The position numbers and the translations under genes were made by a program. A stretch of DNA of 64,000 nt from the NCBI GenBank assembly GCA_028095005.1, contig CM051460.1, positions 66,069,676 to 66,133,675 on the forward strand, written 5' to 3'. Numbering within the stretch: position 1 is the first letter of the stretch; each line of letters opens with the position of its first letter. This stretch comes from Rhynchospora pubera (taxonomy: Eukaryota > Streptophyta > Magnoliopsida > Poales > Cyperaceae). Below, piece by piece: positions 61,180 through 64,000 of the stretch. Below the pieces are notes generated by a model, which ran no database searches, was not told where the DNA came from, and saw only the letters and a list, made by a program, of their open reading frames with translations.

Positions 61180-61420
61180 TTGTGAATAGATTAGAAAATC
61201 ATTGTTAATGGAGGATTCATAATGTTTATATTATGAATTTTCAAAAATACAAAAAAACAGTAAAAAAATTCGAAAAAATGTAAAAATTGATTTATTATAA
61301 GCTTTCAATATGGAGAACATATTGAACGGTTCGAATTGGTTATTTGAAATTTAATAATGTGAAAACAGTCGTATTAGACGGAGTCCATCGTCCAATATAT
61401 TGGGTTCTAACATTTGTGTG
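61180..61420. mobile_element. AT-rich MITE fragment, same family as 38513-38820
   Basis: The right end (TCCAATATATTGGGTTCTAA, about 61392-61411) is the complement of the left end at 38513. The interior shares AAACAGTAAAAAAATTCGAAAAAATG and GAACGGTTCGAAT. The left edge is not resolved. Confidence 0.5.
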
Positions 61421-61437
61421 AGAGCAAACATAAATGT

Positions 61438-61438
61438 G

Positions 61439-61493
<55 letters not shown>
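61438..61493. repeat. (AT)n microsatellite
   Basis: A run of about 27 AT dinucleotides in the intergenic region upstream of the beta-glucosidase. Length is likely polymorphic and may be unreliable in assembly. Confidence 0.95.
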
Positions 61494-61495
<2 letters not shown>

Positions 61496-61920
61496 TACAC
61501 AGATGGCCGGTCATCAATCATGTCACCACAAATTAATGTCAAATAGTATGCGAATATATGGGCGAATAAGCAGTGATGTAGATTAGTCTACGTACTATAC
61601 CTACTCCATATTGATGCTGATAGCTAAATATCGGTGATCACACTTGCATATATCATGGGTTAAATAATTAAATAATTGATGATAAGATAAGGATATCATT
61701 GGGTTGATAGCGAAGTATTATTCATCGTATTCATACGTGTAGAAATACCATCCACGATGTCAAAACAATTACTTCTTACCAGACCACACTAGCTCTTGTA
61801 TAGTAACTGGATTAGCTGCCACATGCATGCACCAAGTCCATTTCTCTCCAAATAAACATGCGATATATATAAATTATGTATACTTGAATGAGTTCATTTG
61901 CTGTTGTTCATCCAACAAAA

Positions 61921-63452
61921 ATGGAAGGAAAGAGAGTATTTGTTTTGGTACCGTCACTACTACTAATAGTGTGCTTTGTTAGCACATGCCCGGGCCAGGC
62001 ACAGGCCTCGCACGGCAACTTCAACAGAACCAGCTTTCCTCCCGGCTTCATCTTCGGTACAGCCTCCGCTGCTTATCAGGTACCATCTTGCTATACAACC
62101 TTAATTCATACACACGTATAAAGTTACACAACCTTAATTCATCCCGCTGACGACATATTTCTTTATTTCTTTCTCCATTTATTTCAACTTCTACTTCCTT
62201 AATTGTATTATATAATCTATTCTTTTGATTAAATATCCATGGTCATTTTATTTTTCGTTATTGTTTTTCTGCATTGTATGTATATGCCAATACAGTATGA
62301 AGGGGGTTGGAATGAAGGAGGCAGGGGGCCAAGCATTTGGGACACCTTTACTCATCGTTACCCTGGTTTAATATTCTTCTTTCTCTTCTTTTTCTCGCTC
62401 TCTCAAATTAATATTCAACACAATTAATTAGGACTATATATACTTGCTAATAAAACTTTGCATTGAATTTCTAAATCTACTTTAAATAATTTATTCAAGT
62501 AATTATAAATGATAATCACACAGAAAACTTTTATAATTAATGTTTCAATAATGGGAAAAATTTGACGGAATCATGCAATTCATATGTTCATTTTTAATTT
62601 ATAGATTCTTTCAAGGGGCATCAAATCATGTGGTATGTCGTATGCTGATCTGTATGTGACTATGTGTATATCTTAGCACACTTGTACTAACTTTTGAAAA
62701 TGCGAAGCAGATAAGATAGCAGACCGTAGCAGTGGTGACGTGGCAGACGACTCATACCACAAGTACAAGGTTGTTATTTATAATGCCATGAATTATTCAC
62801 AATTATTTTAGTTATCAACTAATTTATTACTATTATTATTATCAAAAGTTGACATTCAGCGAGAAATTCAACATCATAACATACTTAATTACACCATATA
62901 TAGCTTTGAAAAATAATGTTTTTGTGATGTTTATAGAATTTTAAATTTATATTTGACAACCTAAAAATCTTAATATTATGTATTGTCAGTTGATTCGCAA
63001 CTAATGTATATAATATTTGATAGGGATGGCATACCTTTTCCAATTATTAAGAATGTCATTATTGTCAAATAATTGCAAAGTGACGCTGTGAGCATTTTTC
63101 ATTTTTTTAAATAAAATTATTTATTTATATAGGCATAGTCCACTTTGTGAAATAAAGTTTATCCATCTTCCAGACCTAACGATATTTGAACCCGTTATTT
63201 CTAGAATAACAACAGAGTTATTGACCATATATGCTCAACTCCCCTGCATGTTCCATTTTCATCTTTATAATTATTATTTAATGGATCTAAACCACACATA
63301 ATTTTTTCCAAATAAAAGATATATATTAACTTTCTGTGAAAATTTTGTTGGAATGATTGTGTGGCATGGCATGCAGGAGGATGTGAAGATCATGAAGGAA
63401 ATGGGGATGGATGCATACAGGTTCTCCATCTCTTGGACTCGAATTCTTCCAA
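61921..63452 (+). CDS. GH1 beta-glucosidase, 5' part (runs off the window)
   Basis: Family 1 glycoside hydrolases cleave beta-glucosides (defence glucosides, hormone conjugates, wall oligosaccharides), usually in the apoplast, vacuole or ER. Exons here: 61921-62079, 62296-62365, 62711-62769, 63377-63452, joined in frame; more exons follow beyond 64000. I prefer the ATG at 61921 because it opens directly into a signal peptide (VFVLVPSLLLIVCFVSTCPG); an in-frame ATG at 61888 would add 11 residues before it. Conserved GH1 blocks: FPPGFIFGTASAAYQ then YEGGWNEGGRGPSIWDTFTHRYP, DVADDSYHKYK, EDVKIMKEMGMDAYRFSISWTRILP. The catalytic TFNEP and ITENG motifs lie outside the window, so activity cannot be judged. 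Confidence 0.92.
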
Positions 63453-63614
63453 GTACTCTAATACTCGCATTTATTTATTTATTTTTACAATGCATATTTA
63501 TTTTCTGACATTGTTGACTAAATTTTACTTTTATAAATCCTTGATTTAATTAATGCAATCATCAGATTTTTTTTTCCCCCGAAATTGATTGGTATAGAGC
63601 ATACCAATACAAAC

Positions 63615-63951
63615 AAAGACACTAGACCTGTCAAACGTTAGAGGTGGAAACGGAACAGCCATTTCTATTTATGTTCCGTTTCGATAACAGAATGAAATGA
63701 CTATTTCATTTCCGTTCTGTTTCGCCAAACGTAACAAATTTTTGTTCCGTTTAACTTTCCGCCTCACATTTTCTATTGATTTCAGTCCATTTCCGTGTTC
63801 CGTTCCATTTACATTAACAAATTTCGGTTCCGTTTCTGTTCGTTTCTGAAAACGGAACCCATTTCTGCTTTCATTTAATGTTCCATTTCGACGGAACGGA
63901 ACGAAACGGAACAACGGAACGGATGTTAATACTGACAGGCGTAAAAGACAC
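63615..63951. mobile_element. hAT MITE (AACGGAAC family), copy 2, in beta-glucosidase intron
   Basis: The element proper is 63623-63943 (321 bp) with exact 8-bp duplication AAAGACAC at 63615-63622 and 63944-63951. Terminal inverted repeats TAGACCTGTCA and TACGCCTGTCA match copy 1 at 60425-60737. Same AACGGAAC/GTTCCGTT mosaic. It lies in the intron after exon 4 of the beta-glucosidase. Confidence 0.9.
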
Positions 63952-64000
63952 TACTAAAAAAAGGTCTAAGCAATTATAGTCGGATGTTTACTTACTACTT

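Noticed and set aside
61351..61542. 63-codon minus-strand frame rich in Tyr-Ile
   Set aside because: It is created by the (AT)n microsatellite.

Overview
This is AT-rich nuclear DNA of a flowering plant, most likely a eudicot. The evidence is GT-AG introns in long genes, plant-specific proteins (pTAC6, RDM4, Rf-like PPRs, a wall-associated kinase), an Au-type SINE tail, and abundant Mutator-like and hAT miniature elements. I cannot name the species from the sequence.

Layout. 1-6479 (+): the 3' half of RAPTOR, ten exons that join in frame to 645 codons plus stop; its last intron carries a hAT miniature element. 10345-13290 (+): a wall-associated-kinase-like gene broken by a frameshift and a nonsense codon. 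13588-19610 (-): pieces of an Rf-like PPR family, first a 5' fragment, then a gene cut in two by a 1.4-kb Mutator-like element. 21344-25381 (-): a complete ten-exon RDM4/IWR1-type gene with a SINE just upstream of one splice acceptor. 26066-28461 (-): a 5'-truncated LINE. 30801-37796 (+): a complete six-exon pTAC6/PAP8 gene whose second intron holds a 4.6-kb Copia retrotransposon with apparently identical LTRs, and whose promoter holds two nested miniature elements. 38821-40191 and 51571-52402 (-): two further damaged PPR copies with homologous promoters. 41-51 kb: gene-poor, with three Helitron-like 3' ends. 53.7-59.7 kb: a non-autonomous hAT element followed by a Russian-doll nest of inverted-repeat elements. 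61921-end (+): the first four exons of a GH1 beta-glucosidase, with a hAT miniature element in the next intron.

Three housekeeping genes (RAPTOR, RDM4, pTAC6) keep intact reading frames although each has taken transposons into introns or promoter. The fast-evolving families (PPR, WAK-like) are almost all broken here. I found no previously undescribed enzymatic or defence system. The most informative structures are the nested transposons dated by their target-site duplications, the PPR copies sharing their promoter, and the MITE and Copia insertions in pTAC6.
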